Made by a program: the position numbers and the translations under genes. 64,000 nt of DNA from RYN-230 sp963717125 (GTDB taxonomy: Bacteria > Actinomycetota > Actinomycetes > Streptosporangiales > Streptosporangiaceae), in the NCBI GenBank assembly GCA_963717125.1, contig CAVQVG010000006.1:248001-312000 (forward strand). The letters run 5' to 3'. Below the pieces are notes generated by a model, which was not told where the DNA came from, did not search any database, and was given only the letters and a program-made list of their open reading frames with translations. Numbering within the stretch: the first letter of the stretch is position 1; each line of letters begins with the position of its first letter. This document shows, one piece after another, positions 8,467-17,210 of this stretch.

Positions 8467-8976
8467 TCAGCCGCGGCTGGCGGCCAGCGCGGTGAGCACG
8501 GCCAGCGCGAAGGTGGCGGTGGCCAGCAGCCCGTGCAGCAGGACCAGCCGGGGTGGCAGGGCCCGGCGCGGGCCGCCCGCGGCCCGCGCGGACCGGGCCG
8601 AGCGCACCAGCCAGCTGAGCCCGGCCCCGATCGTGAGCACCAGCACGCCGAACGCCACCCAGGCCAGCGGGCGATGGCCGGTGCCGACGTAGATGAACCA
8701 CAGGCCGAGCCCGACCAGGCCCAGCGCCGGGTGGCAGAACTCCAGCAGCGGGTGCTCGCCCGGCGTGGCGTGCACCGTGACCCGGGGAATGTCGGGCATC
8801 TGGCCGTCCGGCCCGAGGCCGGGTCCCGGGACCGGGACGGGGGCCGGCACCGGCCGGGCCGGTGCGCTGCGGGTGGCGGCCGCGGGCGCCTCGCGCCGGG
8901 CCATGCTGCCGCGGATGAGCAGGGTCATCCCTGCCGCCGCGGTCAGCAACCAGACCACCAGGGCCGCGATAGCCAC
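8467..8976 (-). CDS. Four-TM integral membrane protein of unknown function (paralogue of 3364-4005)
   Basis: The protein has 169 residues. TM1 is 'ALVVWLLTAAAGMTLLI', then a Pro-rich loop, TM2 'FCHPALGLVGLGLWFIYVG', TM3 'LAWVAFGVLVLTIGAGLSWLV' and TM4 'LVLLHGLLATATFALAVLTA'. TM2-TM4 align with the protein at 3364-4005, with His kept in TM2 and at the start of TM4. The GTG at 8976 has GGGAG upstream; longer frames are shadows running through the regulator and kinase genes. It lies downstream of the two-component system and ends two bases from the presumed stop of DUF202-2. No named family recognised. Confidence 0.75.
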   Translation of the reverse strand: MAIAALVVWLLTAAAGMTLLIRGSMARREAPAAATRSAPARPVPAPVPVPGPGLGPDGQMPDIPRVTVHATPGEHPLLEFCHPALGLVGLGLWFIYVGTGHRPLAWVAFGVLVLTIGAGLSWLVRSARSARAAGGPRRALPPRLVLLHGLLATATFALAVLTALAASRG

Positions 8977-9095
8977 CAGGGCTCCCTTCGCGCCGCAGGG
9001 CCTCCCAGGCCGGGACCTTCCCGGGGCCGCGCCCCAGGCTAGCGAACAATCGCTGGCGCCTGGCCCGGCACCCGGCGCATCGGGCGCTGGCCCGG

Positions 9096-9753
9096 TCAGC
9101 CGGGCTGCTCGGCCGACAGGTACGCGAGCACGGCCAGCACCCGCCGGTTGTCGTCGTCCGAGGGCTGCAAGCCGAGCTTGAGAAAGATCGAGGCGGTGTG
9201 CTTGGCCACCGCCCGCTCGGTGATGACCAGCCGCTGCGCGATGGCCGCGTTGGACCGGCCCTCGGCCATCACGCCCAGCACTTCGTGCTCCCGCCGGCTG
9301 AGCGCGGCCAGCGTGCCGTCGCCGGCGTTGCGGAGCAGCAGCCGGCTGATCACCTCCGGGTCCATCGCGGTGCCGCCCGCGGCCACCCGGCGCACCGCGT
9401 TCGACGAACTGGGCGCTGTCCATCACCCGGTCCTTGAGCAGGTAGCCGATCCCGCCGCTGCCCTCGGCCAGCAGCTCACGGGCGTACAGCTGCTCGACGT
9501 ACTGGGACAGCACCAGGACCGGCAGCCCCGGGGCGGCGCGCCGGGCGGCCAGCGCCGCGCGCAGCCCTTCGTCGGTGAACGTAGGCGGCAGCCGCACGTC
9601 CACCACGGCTACGTCCGGCCGGGCCGCGGCCACCGCGGCCAGCAGGTCGGCGCCGTTGTCCACCGAGCCGGTGATCTCCAGGCCATGGGCCTCCAGCATC
9701 CGGGCCAGGCCGTCCCTCAGCAGGAAAAGGTCTTCGGCGATGACAACGCGCAC
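9096..9753 (-). CDS. NarL/LuxR-family response regulator (frameshifted between receiver and HTH)
   Basis: The receiver begins at GTG 9753 ('MRVVIAEDLFLLRDGLARML'), with phospho-acceptor Asp52 in 'VAVVDVRLPP' and the Thr/Ser-Lys end 'IGYLLKDRV'. The LuxR-type HTH lies in another frame at the 3' end: 'LSRREHEVLGVMAEGRSNAA' and 'VAKHTASIFLKLGL'. The two halves join if one base is removed near 9400 (minus-strand GTCGAACGCGG read as GTCGACGCGG gives 'VDAVRRVAAGG'). The total length is 3n+1, as expected for one inserted base. As given, the product is a receiver without a DNA-binding domain. It overlaps the kinase gene by 37 bases. Confidence 0.8.
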
Positions 9754-11183
9754 GGGATCTCCATGGTCACCGCGGTGGGCCCGCCGGGCGGGCTGCTCAC
9801 TGCCATAATGCCGTCGAACGCGGCCAGCCGCCGCTCGATACCGCGCAGCCCGGTGCCGCGGGCCGGGTCGGCGCCGCCCTGCCCGTTGTCGGAGACGCCC
9901 ACCCGGAGCGTCCCATCCAGGTGCCGGATGTCCACCCAGGCCTGGCTGGCCGCCGCGTGCTTGGCCACGTTGGCCAGCAGCTCGCTGACCGCGAAGTACG
10001 TCGCCGACTCCACCGGGGCCGGCAGCCGGCCGGGCAGGTCGGCGGCCAGCCGGGCGCGCTGCGGGCAGTCCAGCACGAGGGCGCGGACCGCGTCGGCCAG
10101 GCCGCGGTCGGCCAGTACCGGCGGGTGGATGCCGCGGACCAGGTCGCGCAGCTCGGTCAGCGCGCGCACCGACGCGTCCCGGGCCTCCAGCAGCAGCGCG
10201 CGGGCGGCCGCCGGATTGTCGTCGATGAGCTGGCCGGCCGCGTCCAGCGTCATGCCCATGGCCACCAGCCGGGCCTGGGCGCCGTCGTGCAGGTCCCGCT
10301 CGATCCGGCGCATCTCCGCCGCCCCGGTGTCGATGGCCTCGGTCCGGGTCTGGGCCAGGTGCTGCACGCGCTCGGTCAGCTCGGCCTGCCCGGCCGGGGC
10401 CAGCAGCACCCGGGCGGCCAGCCCGTACCCCCGGAGCAGCCCCGGGGCCGACCCCAGCCCAGTCAGGACGAGCGCGATGCCCATGATGACCAGCACCGGC
10501 GGGCTGTTCCCCGGGAAGGCGGGCGGTGGCACCGCGAAACCGGCCACCGGCGCGAGGAAGCCGATCAGGCCCAGCGCGATCAGCCCGGCGGGCAGCAGCG
10601 CCGGGATCCAGCCCAGCAGGCTGTTCAGCGTCGTCCAGCGCAGGTCCCGCGCGGTCGCCGGGTCGGTGAGCAGCCAGCTGAGCCGCCGCCAGTACCGGGC
10701 CGGGGCGCCATAGCTGCCGGGCGGCGGCAGGTCCCGGCCGGCCGCCGGCACCCCGCTCCAGTCGGCCACTACCCGCCTGGTCAGCCACGCCAGCGACCGG
10801 ATGGCCAGCAGCAGGTAGGGCAGCAGCAACGCGGTGACCGCGAGCCCGGCCAGCAGCACGGCCAGGGCGACGATCCCCCGGGCGAGCATGTTCGGGCCGG
10901 TGGCCATGGGGAGGACCACGGGGTGGATGGTGGTGCCGCCGTGCGGCCCCGGCTTAGCCGACACGGCGGCCACCGCCGCCGCCTGCCCCCGCCGGAGCAG
11001 CACCCGCGTGATCAGCGCGCCACTGATGGCCAGCGGCGTGATCAGCGCGAGCAGCAGGCCCGCCCCGGCCAGCAGCAGCCCGTACAGGGCCAGCAGGCGG
11101 ACGGTGGCCGCGCCACTCGCGGCCAGCCACGGCCGCCGGGTGCGCCTGCCTGGGCTGCCCCAGGGTGTCGTTCCGCTGCTCAT
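9717..11183 (-). CDS. Sensor histidine kinase, NarL/DesK type (HisKA_3)
   Basis: The protein has 488 residues. Membrane segments lie near residues 30-60, 100-135 and 185-250. The dimerisation/phospho-acceptor helix is 'MRRIERDLHDGAQARLVAMG' with His299. The ATP-binding domain has 'AVSELLANVAKHA', 'VGVSDNGQGGAD' and 'GTGLRGIERRLAAFDG'. This is the usual DesK/LiaS-like layout in actinobacteria, sensing envelope or membrane state through its TM region. The ATG at 11183 has AAGGAG seven bases upstream. It is transcribed with the response regulator that follows it. The signal is unknown. Confidence 0.92.
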   Translation of the reverse strand: MSSGTTPWGSPGRRTRRPWLAASGAATVRLLALYGLLLAGAGLLLALITPLAISGALITRVLLRRGQAAAVAAVSAKPGPHGGTTIHPVVLPMATGPNMLARGIVALAVLLAGLAVTALLLPYLLLAIRSLAWLTRRVVADWSGVPAAGRDLPPPGSYGAPARYWRRLSWLLTDPATARDLRWTTLNSLLGWIPALLPAGLIALGLIGFLAPVAGFAVPPPAFPGNSPPVLVIMGIALVLTGLGSAPGLLRGYGLAARVLLAPAGQAELTERVQHLAQTRTEAIDTGAAEMRRIERDLHDGAQARLVAMGMTLDAAGQLIDDNPAAARALLLEARDASVRALTELRDLVRGIHPPVLADRGLADAVRALVLDCPQRARLAADLPGRLPAPVESATYFAVSELLANVAKHAAASQAWVDIRHLDGTLRVGVSDNGQGGADPARGTGLRGIERRLAAFDGIMAVSSPPGGPTAVTMEIPCALSSPKTFSC

Positions 11184-11366
11184 CACCGGTCTCCTTCGGG
11201 CTGGCTGCGACCCCTTCAGTCTGCCCCGCGGACGGGTCCGGCGCAGTGCCCCTGACCCCCGGAGCGCGGGGTGTACCTAGGCCCACCGCGAGACGCTGCT
11301 GCTGGCCGTCAGCGGCATCATGCGCTCAGTCAACCAACTCGGCCGGACGTGTTCACCCTAGGGCGG

Positions 11367-12173
11367 TTAATGGCCTGCTTCGAGCTCGGCGATGAGCACG
11401 GTGGCGCCCAGCTCCGCTGACCGGGCCAGCCGCGGTTCCAGCCCGGCCGCGGCCACCGCGGCCGTGGCCGCCGCCACCTGGCGGTCACTGATCTCGGTGA
11501 GCAGATGGCCGCCGGGGGCCAGCCAGGCCGGCGCCACGGCGGCCACCCGGCGGAGCACGCCGAGGCCGTCAGGGCCGCCGTCCAGGGCCACCAGAGCCTC
11601 GTGCTCGCGGGCCTCCGCCGGCAGCAGCGCGACGTCGCCGCTGGGCACGTAGGGCACGTTGGCCAGCAGCACGCTGACCCGGCCGCGCAGCCCGGCGGGC
11701 AGCGGGCTGTCCAGGTCGCCCTGGTAAACCTGGCCGCCGGCCGGGAGGACGTTGCGCCGGGCGCAGCGCACGGCGGCCGGGTCGATGTCGGACGCGTGCA
11801 GGTTGACCGGGCGGCCGGCCGCCGCGGCCAGTGCGGCGCCCAGCGCACCGGAGCCGCAGCACAGGTCCACGATGACCGGCCCCGGGCCCGGCCCGAGCAG
11901 GGCGGCCGCCTGGCTGACCAGGAACTCCGTCCGGCGCCGCGGCACGAACACCCCCGGGTCCACGGCCATCCGCAGCCCGCAGAACTCGGCCCAGCCCAGC
12001 ACGTGCTCCAGGGGCTGGCCCGCGGCCCGCTGGCGTTCCATGGCGGCCAGCTCGGCCGGGGTCCGCGCGGCCGCAATGAGCAGTCGCGCCTCGTCCTCGG
12101 CGAACACACACCCGGCCGACCGGAGCCGGGCGGCCACGGCGGGCAGCGACTGCGCAGATGGGGAAGCTGGCAT
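11367..12173 (-). CDS. Putative protein N5-glutamine methyltransferase (HemK/PrmC-like)
   Basis: The protein has 268 residues. The N-terminal helical domain ends with 'PLEHVLGWAEFCGLRMAVDP', then the SAM-binding Rossmann fold with 'VIVDLCCGSGALGAALA' (motif I), an acidic residue in 'LHASDIDPAAV' and 'VLLANVPYVP'. The catalytic motif is NVPY rather than the NPPY of true PrmC. This variant is, from memory, common in a second actinobacterial HemK-like family, so release-factor methylation is possible but not certain. The gene is monocistronic, between the kinase and the cell-wall operon. Confidence 0.82.
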   Translation of the reverse strand: MPASPSAQSLPAVAARLRSAGCVFAEDEARLLIAAARTPAELAAMERQRAAGQPLEHVLGWAEFCGLRMAVDPGVFVPRRRTEFLVSQAAALLGPGPGPVIVDLCCGSGALGAALAAAAGRPVNLHASDIDPAAVRCARRNVLPAGGQVYQGDLDSPLPAGLRGRVSVLLANVPYVPSGDVALLPAEAREHEALVALDGGPDGLGVLRRVAAVAPAWLAPGGHLLTEISDRQVAAATAAVAAAGLEPRLARSAELGATVLIAELEAGH

Positions 12174-12254
12174 CGTGCCAAGGTACCTAATCGCTGGTAC
12201 GCCCCATCTCGTATCACTTCGCGGGCCGGGACGAGCTGGCCCGGCGGCGGTAGC

Positions 12255-13592
12255 TCAGCGCGGCAGCACGTGCGGGTTCAGCGTGCCGGCCGGGTCGAAC
12301 GCCGCGCGGATCCGGGCGAACAGGGCCCGCTCGGCGGCCGACCGGGCCAGCGGCAGCCAGCGGGCCTTGAGCGCGCCGATGCCGTGCTCGGCCGAGATCG
12401 AGCCGCCCAGCGAGGCGACGAAGGAGAACACCGCGTCCTCGTGACGGCCGTCCGCCGGGGCGGCCGGGACGATGTTGACGTGCAGGTTGCCGTCGGCGAT
12501 GTGGCCGAAGGTGATCACCCGGGCGGCCGGGTCGGCCGCCGCCACCACCCCCGCCACCTCTGTGGCCAGCCGGACCCAGTGCGCGGCGGGCACGGCCACG
12601 TCCAGCTTGACCGGGGTGCCCAGGAAGCCGGCCGCCTCCGGGTGGCGCTCCCGGTACGCCCACAGCCGGGCCCGGTCCGCCGCGGACTCGGCCACCGCGG
12701 CGTCGCGGTCCCCGGCCAGCCCGGCCAGGTCGTCGAGCGCGCCCGGGCCGGCCGCCTCCAGCAGCAGGTAGCAGGGCGCGGGCCGGGCCAGCGGCGCGGG
12801 CAGCCCGGCCCGGCTGGCCAGGATGTCCAGGCCGGCCGCGGCGAAGAACTCGGCGGACAGCAGGCCGGGCACCTCGGTCACGGCCCGGCGGGCCAGGCGG
12901 TGCGCCTCGGCCGGGTCAGCCAGCCCGGCCAGCACGGTGACCAGGCCGTCCGGCCGGCGCACCAGCCGGAGCCGGACCCGGGTGATGACGGCCAGGGTGC
13001 CCTCCGAGCCGGCCAGCAGGGCCGGGTAGTCGTAGCCGGTGTTGTCCTTGGCCAGCCCGGCCAGGTGGGACAGCACGGTGCCGTCGGCGAGCACGGCCTC
13101 GATGCCGCGCAGCTGGGCCCGCATCGGCCCGTAGCGCAGCACCCGGAGCCCGCCCGCGTTCGTCGCGATCGCGCCGCCGACCGTCGCGCTGGCCCGGCTG
13201 GCGATCAGGATGCCCAGGTCCAGGCCGGGCGCGGCGCCCGCCACCAGCTCCAGGGTGACCCCGGCCCCGGCGGTGATCTGGGCCGCGTCCAGGTCGGCCG
13301 GGCCGAGGGCGGTGAGCCGGGCCAGGCTGAGCACCAGCTCGCCGTGGGCCGGCACGCCGCCGCCGACCAGGCCGGTGTTGCCGCCCTGCGGCACCACCGG
13401 CAGGCCGGCCTCGGTGCACAGCGCGAGCACCGCGGCGACCTCCGCGGTGTCCCGGGGCCGCACCACGGCGGCCGGCTGGCCGCCGAACCGGCCGGTCCAG
13501 TCGACGCCGTAGCCTGCCGCGGCGTCACCGGTGAGCACGTGCGCCTGGCCGACCACCCCGGCCAGCGCCCGGAGGAGAGTGGGGTCGGTCAC
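12255..13592 (-). CDS. FAD-linked oxidase (GlcD / D-2-hydroxyacid dehydrogenase family)
   Basis: The protein has 445 residues. The FAD-binding PCMH domain has 'VVPQGGNTGLVGGGVPAHGE' and 'ASATVGGAIATNAGGLRVLR'. The C-terminal FAD-oxidase domain has 'VITFGHIADGNLHVNI' and 'SISAEHGIGALKARWL', with the metal/substrate His residues typical of D-lactate, D-2-hydroxyglutarate and glycolate dehydrogenases. Its GTG overlaps the murD2 stop as GTGA, so it is the last gene of the pgeF-murL-murD2 operon. The substrate is not clear. A link to D-Glu-derived D-2-hydroxyglutarate or D-lactate is inference. Confidence 0.85.
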   Translation of the reverse strand: MTDPTLLRALAGVVGQAHVLTGDAAAGYGVDWTGRFGGQPAAVVRPRDTAEVAAVLALCTEAGLPVVPQGGNTGLVGGGVPAHGELVLSLARLTALGPADLDAAQITAGAGVTLELVAGAAPGLDLGILIASRASATVGGAIATNAGGLRVLRYGPMRAQLRGIEAVLADGTVLSHLAGLAKDNTGYDYPALLAGSEGTLAVITRVRLRLVRRPDGLVTVLAGLADPAEAHRLARRAVTEVPGLLSAEFFAAAGLDILASRAGLPAPLARPAPCYLLLEAAGPGALDDLAGLAGDRDAAVAESAADRARLWAYRERHPEAAGFLGTPVKLDVAVPAAHWVRLATEVAGVVAAADPAARVITFGHIADGNLHVNIVPAAPADGRHEDAVFSFVASLGGSISAEHGIGALKARWLPLARSAAERALFARIRAAFDPAGTLNPHVLPR

Positions 13593-14935
13593 GAGCCCTC
13601 GGGCAGGACCGCGCAGGCTTTCATGGCCCGGGCGAACGCGTCGCCCCGGTCCCGGTAGTCGCGGAACTGGCCGAAGCTCGGCGCGGCGGGGGACAGCAGC
13701 ACCACCCCGTCCGGCTGCGCCCAGCGGAAACCCTGGCCGACCGCGCTGTCCAGGCCGTCGCAGGTGACCACCTCGGCGTGCCGGGCCGGGCCGGCCTCGA
13801 TGGCGGCCCGGATCCGCGGGCCGCTGTCCGGCACCGCCAGCACCAGGGTGGCGGCCGCCCGGCCGGCCACGCCGGCCGCGAGCGGCTGGTAGTCGATGCC
13901 CCGGTCCTGGCCGCCCGCGATCAGCGCGACCCGGCGGCCGGGGAAGGCATCCAGCGCGGCCAGGGTGGGCAGCACGTTGGTGGACAGGCTGTCGTCCACG
14001 AACGTGACCCCGCCGACCGTGCCGATCACCTGCAGCCGGCTGCCCAGCGGCTCGAAGCCGGCCGCCGCGGCGCGCAGCGCGCCGTCGTCGTCCGCCTGCG
14101 GCACGCCGAGTGCACGCAGGCAGGCCCGGGCGATCAGCGCGTTGCGCCGGCTGTGCGCACCGAGCAGGCCGAGCGGCTGCATCCAGTCCGCGGCGGGATC
14201 GTCGCCGGCCCGGACCCAGTCCACCCGCGGCCCGAGCAGCGCCCGCCGCGCGCGGAGCAGTTCGCTGTCCCCGTTGGCCACGGTCAGGTCGGCGCCGGGC
14301 TGGGTGCAGGCGGACAGCTTGTCCCGGTAGTAGGTCTCGACGTCGCCGCCGTGCCAGGGCAGGTGGTCGGGGTGCAGCGAGGTGACCGCGACGACCGGCG
14401 GCGAGCAGGACAGGTCGGTGGCCTGGTAGCTGGACGTCTCGATGACCCAGTAGTCCCAGGCGGCCCGGTCCGCGGCCGGGTCCCAGGGCGGCTGGCCGAT
14501 GTTGCCGCCGACCATGCACCGGTAGCCCCACCGGTTCAGCAGGTGCCCGGCGATGGCCGTGGTGCTGCTCTTGCCTTTGGTACCGGTGATGCACAGCACC
14601 CGGTCCCGCGGGGCTTCCTGCAGCCACAGGCCGAGGCCGCCGACCACCGGGATACCGAGCGCTTCGAGCTGGCGGACGTCGTCCCGGTACCGGCTGATGC
14701 CCGGCGACTTCACGACCGCGGCGCAGCGGGCCAGCGCATCCAGGCCGCCGTCCGCGGTGGCCAGCACCACGCGGTTCGCCACGGCGTGGGCCGTCGGCTG
14801 GTCGTCCACCAGCACCGGGCTGACCCCGAGCGTGTCCAGTTTGCGCACGTTGGCCAGGCCCTCGACGCCGAGGCCCCATACGCCGACCGGCGCGCCGCGC
14901 AGGTCAGACCAGGCGATCATCGGCCGCATACGCAT
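13589..14935 (-). CDS. murD2: UDP-N-acetylmuramoyl-L-alanine--L-glutamate ligase MurD2
   Basis: This is a Mur ligase of 448 residues: N-terminal Rossmann 'GVWGLGVEGLANVRKL', ATP P-loop 'CITGTKGKSSTTAI' (near 116-129), 'NIGQPPWDP', 'ETSSYQ', 'SLHPDHLPWHGG' and C-terminal 'VTFVDDSLSTNVLPT' and 'GGQDRGIDY'. The adjacent, overlapping murL gene identifies it as MurD2, which adds L-Glu (not D-Glu) to UDP-MurNAc-L-Ala in the route established in Xanthomonas. Possible starts are ATG 14935, 14929 and 14920; none has a clear ribosome site, and all lie inside the end of murL, so translation is coupled. Whether a normal murD also exists elsewhere cannot be seen. Confidence 0.85.
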   Translation of the reverse strand: MRMRPMIAWSDLRGAPVGVWGLGVEGLANVRKLDTLGVSPVLVDDQPTAHAVANRVVLATADGGLDALARCAAVVKSPGISRYRDDVRQLEALGIPVVGGLGLWLQEAPRDRVLCITGTKGKSSTTAIAGHLLNRWGYRCMVGGNIGQPPWDPAADRAAWDYWVIETSSYQATDLSCSPPVVAVTSLHPDHLPWHGGDVETYYRDKLSACTQPGADLTVANGDSELLRARRALLGPRVDWVRAGDDPAADWMQPLGLLGAHSRRNALIARACLRALGVPQADDDGALRAAAAGFEPLGSRLQVIGTVGGVTFVDDSLSTNVLPTLAALDAFPGRRVALIAGGQDRGIDYQPLAAGVAGRAAATLVLAVPDSGPRIRAAIEAGPARHAEVVTCDGLDSAVGQGFRWAQPDGVVLLSPAAPSFGQFRDYRDRGDAFARAMKACAVLPEGS

Positions 14936-16262
14936 CCGGGATGAAGTGCTCGCTCAGCGGCCGGAGCAGGTCCGCCGCGGGGATCAGTTCGGGCCGCCCG
15001 GCCAGCTCGCCGGCCAGCGCCTGGAGCAGCTTGCTGCCGGCCCGGTCCGGCCGCGCCGCGGCCGCCGTCGCGGCGGCCCGGCACTCGCTGACCTCGCCGA
15101 CACACTCGAACGGCTTGCTGGCCTGCGAGGTGCCGAGCAGGGTGCGGAACCGGCCGGCCAGCTCGCCATGCGGGTCCGGGTCGGCCAGCGGCTCCCGGCC
15201 GGCGAAGATCCGTTCGAGGTCGGCCGGGGCCAGGAATGGCGCCAGGATCAGGTCGATGAAGCAGCATTTGTCGCACTGCCCGCACCAGTGATCGAGGCGG
15301 CGGGCCGGGTCGATGTGGAAGGCGCGGTTACAGCTGCGGAACGTGTCGTGGTACTGCGTCAGCCGGGCGAAGCGCCGGGCCACCCACAACTCGCTGTACG
15401 GCCGCAGCGCGGAGAAGTAGCCCGGCAGCTGAGGGTTGGGCAGCTGAGCGCCGGCCTCGGCCAGCACCGACCGGAAGGCCGCCTCGAACGCCGCGCTCTT
15501 CGAATACTGGTGGTTGATGGCCCGGCCGCCGATCTCCAGCGTGGGAATGGACGCGGACCACTCGTTGGACATCACCACGACGTCCCGGCCCGCCAGCGCC
15601 GCGGCCAGGACCGCGATGGCCGAGATGATCCCGGTGACCGGGACGTGGCCGTTCCGGAAGCCAAGCTCGGCGGACCGGAGCAGCTGACCGTCGATCTCCC
15701 GCTCGGCGCGCACGACGGGCAGCCCGGTGACCACCGCGGGCGCCTCGATGGCCGCGAACCGGTCCCCTGGACGGCCCACGATGAACAACGCCGGCGCGCT
15801 GTGCTGGCGGACCAGCTCAACCGTGACGATCGAATCGATGCCGCCGCCGAACGGGACCAGCGGCCGCCCGCCGTCGCGGCGGGTTTGCGCGCCGGGCGGC
15901 GCCGGGCGCTCGCGGCGCGGGCCCTCGATGCGCAGCCCGGACAGATCCAGCCCATTGCGGTACGCGAACTCGCCCAGGCCATCGACGTAGAACCCGGTCA
16001 GGAAGTCGCGCTCGGCGTCGGTCAGCGCGGTGTCGCCCAGGTCGATGACGTCCGGCGCGGCCGTCTTGTAGTAGGAGACGCCGGCCAGCAGGAAGACCAG
16101 CCGGGCCGCCGCCGCCACCGGTGGGGCCGCCCAGTTCCCGCCGCCCGGGAAGCCGACCCGCTCCGCGAAGCGGCGCTCACCGAGGGAGTAATGGCAGGTC
16201 AGCAGCCCGCGACCGGGGTCGAGACGGTATCCGTCGTAGCGGAAGGGCGGCGCCGTGTTCAC
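14904..16262 (-). CDS. murL: UDP-N-acetylmuramoyl-L-alanyl-L-glutamate epimerase MurL
   Basis: The protein has 452 residues. It has 'LVPFGGGIDSIVTVELV' (134-150, a PP-loop-like nucleotide site), 'VVMSNEWSASIPT', 'INHQYSKSAAFEAAF' and a Cys cluster 'HWCGQCDKCC' (327-334). These are hallmarks of MurL, which uses ATP to invert the terminal L-Glu of UDP-MurNAc-L-Ala-L-Glu to D-Glu in the cytoplasm. The GTG at 16262 has AGGAGG upstream and overlaps the pgeF stop (GTGA). With MurD2 it lets the cell make D-Glu-containing peptidoglycan without glutamate racemase MurI. I assign it from motif recall and from gene order. Confidence 0.85.
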   Translation of the reverse strand: MNTAPPFRYDGYRLDPGRGLLTCHYSLGERRFAERVGFPGGGNWAAPPVAAAARLVFLLAGVSYYKTAAPDVIDLGDTALTDAERDFLTGFYVDGLGEFAYRNGLDLSGLRIEGPRRERPAPPGAQTRRDGGRPLVPFGGGIDSIVTVELVRQHSAPALFIVGRPGDRFAAIEAPAVVTGLPVVRAEREIDGQLLRSAELGFRNGHVPVTGIISAIAVLAAALAGRDVVVMSNEWSASIPTLEIGGRAINHQYSKSAAFEAAFRSVLAEAGAQLPNPQLPGYFSALRPYSELWVARRFARLTQYHDTFRSCNRAFHIDPARRLDHWCGQCDKCCFIDLILAPFLAPADLERIFAGREPLADPDPHGELAGRFRTLLGTSQASKPFECVGEVSECRAAATAAAARPDRAGSKLLQALAGELAGRPELIPAADLLRPLSEHFIPDAYAADDRLV

Positions 16263-17101
16263 CTGTCCTCCTGGGCTCGCAGCCGGGCGACGGCGGCGAA
16301 CCGCCCGCACGGGCGTTCTTCCCGGTCGCTGAAGAACAGGCCGTCCCGGGTTCCGGTGGCCAGGCCGGAGTCCATGATCTGACGGTCCGGTACCCCGGAC
16401 TCGCGCAGGATGCGCCGGTTCGCCGCCGGCAGGTCGAACAGCCACCGGCCGGGCCCGGCCGGGTGCATGATGCCGTCCAGCTGGCCGCTGAAGTAGCGGC
16501 CGGCGGCGGCCGCGACGTCCTGGCCGACCTGGTAGCGGTCCGCCGCGACGGCCGGGCCGATCGCGGCCAGCATCCGCTCCGGGCGCGCGCCCAGCGAGCG
16601 CATCGCGTGCAGCGCCGCCCCGGTCACCCCGGCCACCGTGCCCCGCCAGCCCGCGTGCACGCAGCCCAGTACCTGGGCCTCCGGGTTGACCAGGATGATC
16701 GGCACGCAGTCCGCGACCAGTACCACGAGGACCGTGCCCGGGTCGCGGGTGACGACCGCGTCGGTCGCCACGATGGAGTCGGCGCGGCGCAGCGCGCCCC
16801 GGCCGCGGTCGGCCGCGGTCACGGTGGCCACGTGGTTGCCGTGCGACTGGTCGCAGAACACGAAGTCGGTCAGGTCCGCGCCGAGCGCGGCGGCCACCCG
16901 GTGCCGGTTCGCCAGCACGCCGGCGGGCTCGTCGCCGACGTGCAGCGCCAGGTTCAGCGACGCGTAGCCCGCCGTGGACACCCCACCATGCCGGGTGGTC
17001 ACCACCGCGTCCAGGTCCAGGGCATCGAGCGCCGGCCAGGCCAGCACGTCCAGCTGCCCCTGTCTGCGCAGCCCGGGCCCGGCCGTTGTTGCTGCGGTCA
17101 T
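16259..17101 (-). CDS. pgeF: Peptidoglycan editing factor PgeF (polyphenol oxidase/laccase-domain family)
   Basis: The protein has 280 residues. The active-site triad of the YfiH/PgeF family is visible: His87 in 'CDQSHGNHV', Cys132 in 'ADCVPIIL', and His149 in 'CVHAGWRGTVAG'. PgeF cleaves UDP-MurNAc-L-Ser so that L-Ser does not enter the stem peptide in place of L-Ala; some homologues also act on adenosine. In many actinobacteria it sits in the division and cell-wall cluster; here it leads an operon with murL and murD2, which supports a muropeptide-precursor role. The ATG at 17101 gives the normal family length. Confidence 0.88.
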   Translation of the reverse strand: MTAATTAGPGLRRQGQLDVLAWPALDALDLDAVVTTRHGGVSTAGYASLNLALHVGDEPAGVLANRHRVAAALGADLTDFVFCDQSHGNHVATVTAADRGRGALRRADSIVATDAVVTRDPGTVLVVLVADCVPIILVNPEAQVLGCVHAGWRGTVAGVTGAALHAMRSLGARPERMLAAIGPAVAADRYQVGQDVAAAAGRYFSGQLDGIMHPAGPGRWLFDLPAANRRILRESGVPDRQIMDSGLATGTRDGLFFSDREERPCGRFAAVARLRAQEDR

Positions 17102-17210
17102 GTCCTGTATCCCAGCCTCCGGTTCGCCGCCCAACGCACCGGCACGAAGCCTACGCCAGCCCGTGGACCAATATGCTCTGCGCCATGGTTCCCCGGGCGG
17201 CAGGTACGCC

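Noticed and set aside
8467..10788. Long minus-strand frame of 773 codons
   Set aside because: It strings together the 4-TM protein and the receiver domain with an out-of-frame copy of the kinase region; the real starts are GTG 8976 and GTG 9753.
12255..14879. 874-codon frame suggesting a fusion of MurD2 and the FAD oxidase
   Set aside because: Its N-terminal half is an Arg/Gly/Pro-rich shadow of murD2; the oxidase starts at GTG 13592, overlapping the murD2 stop.
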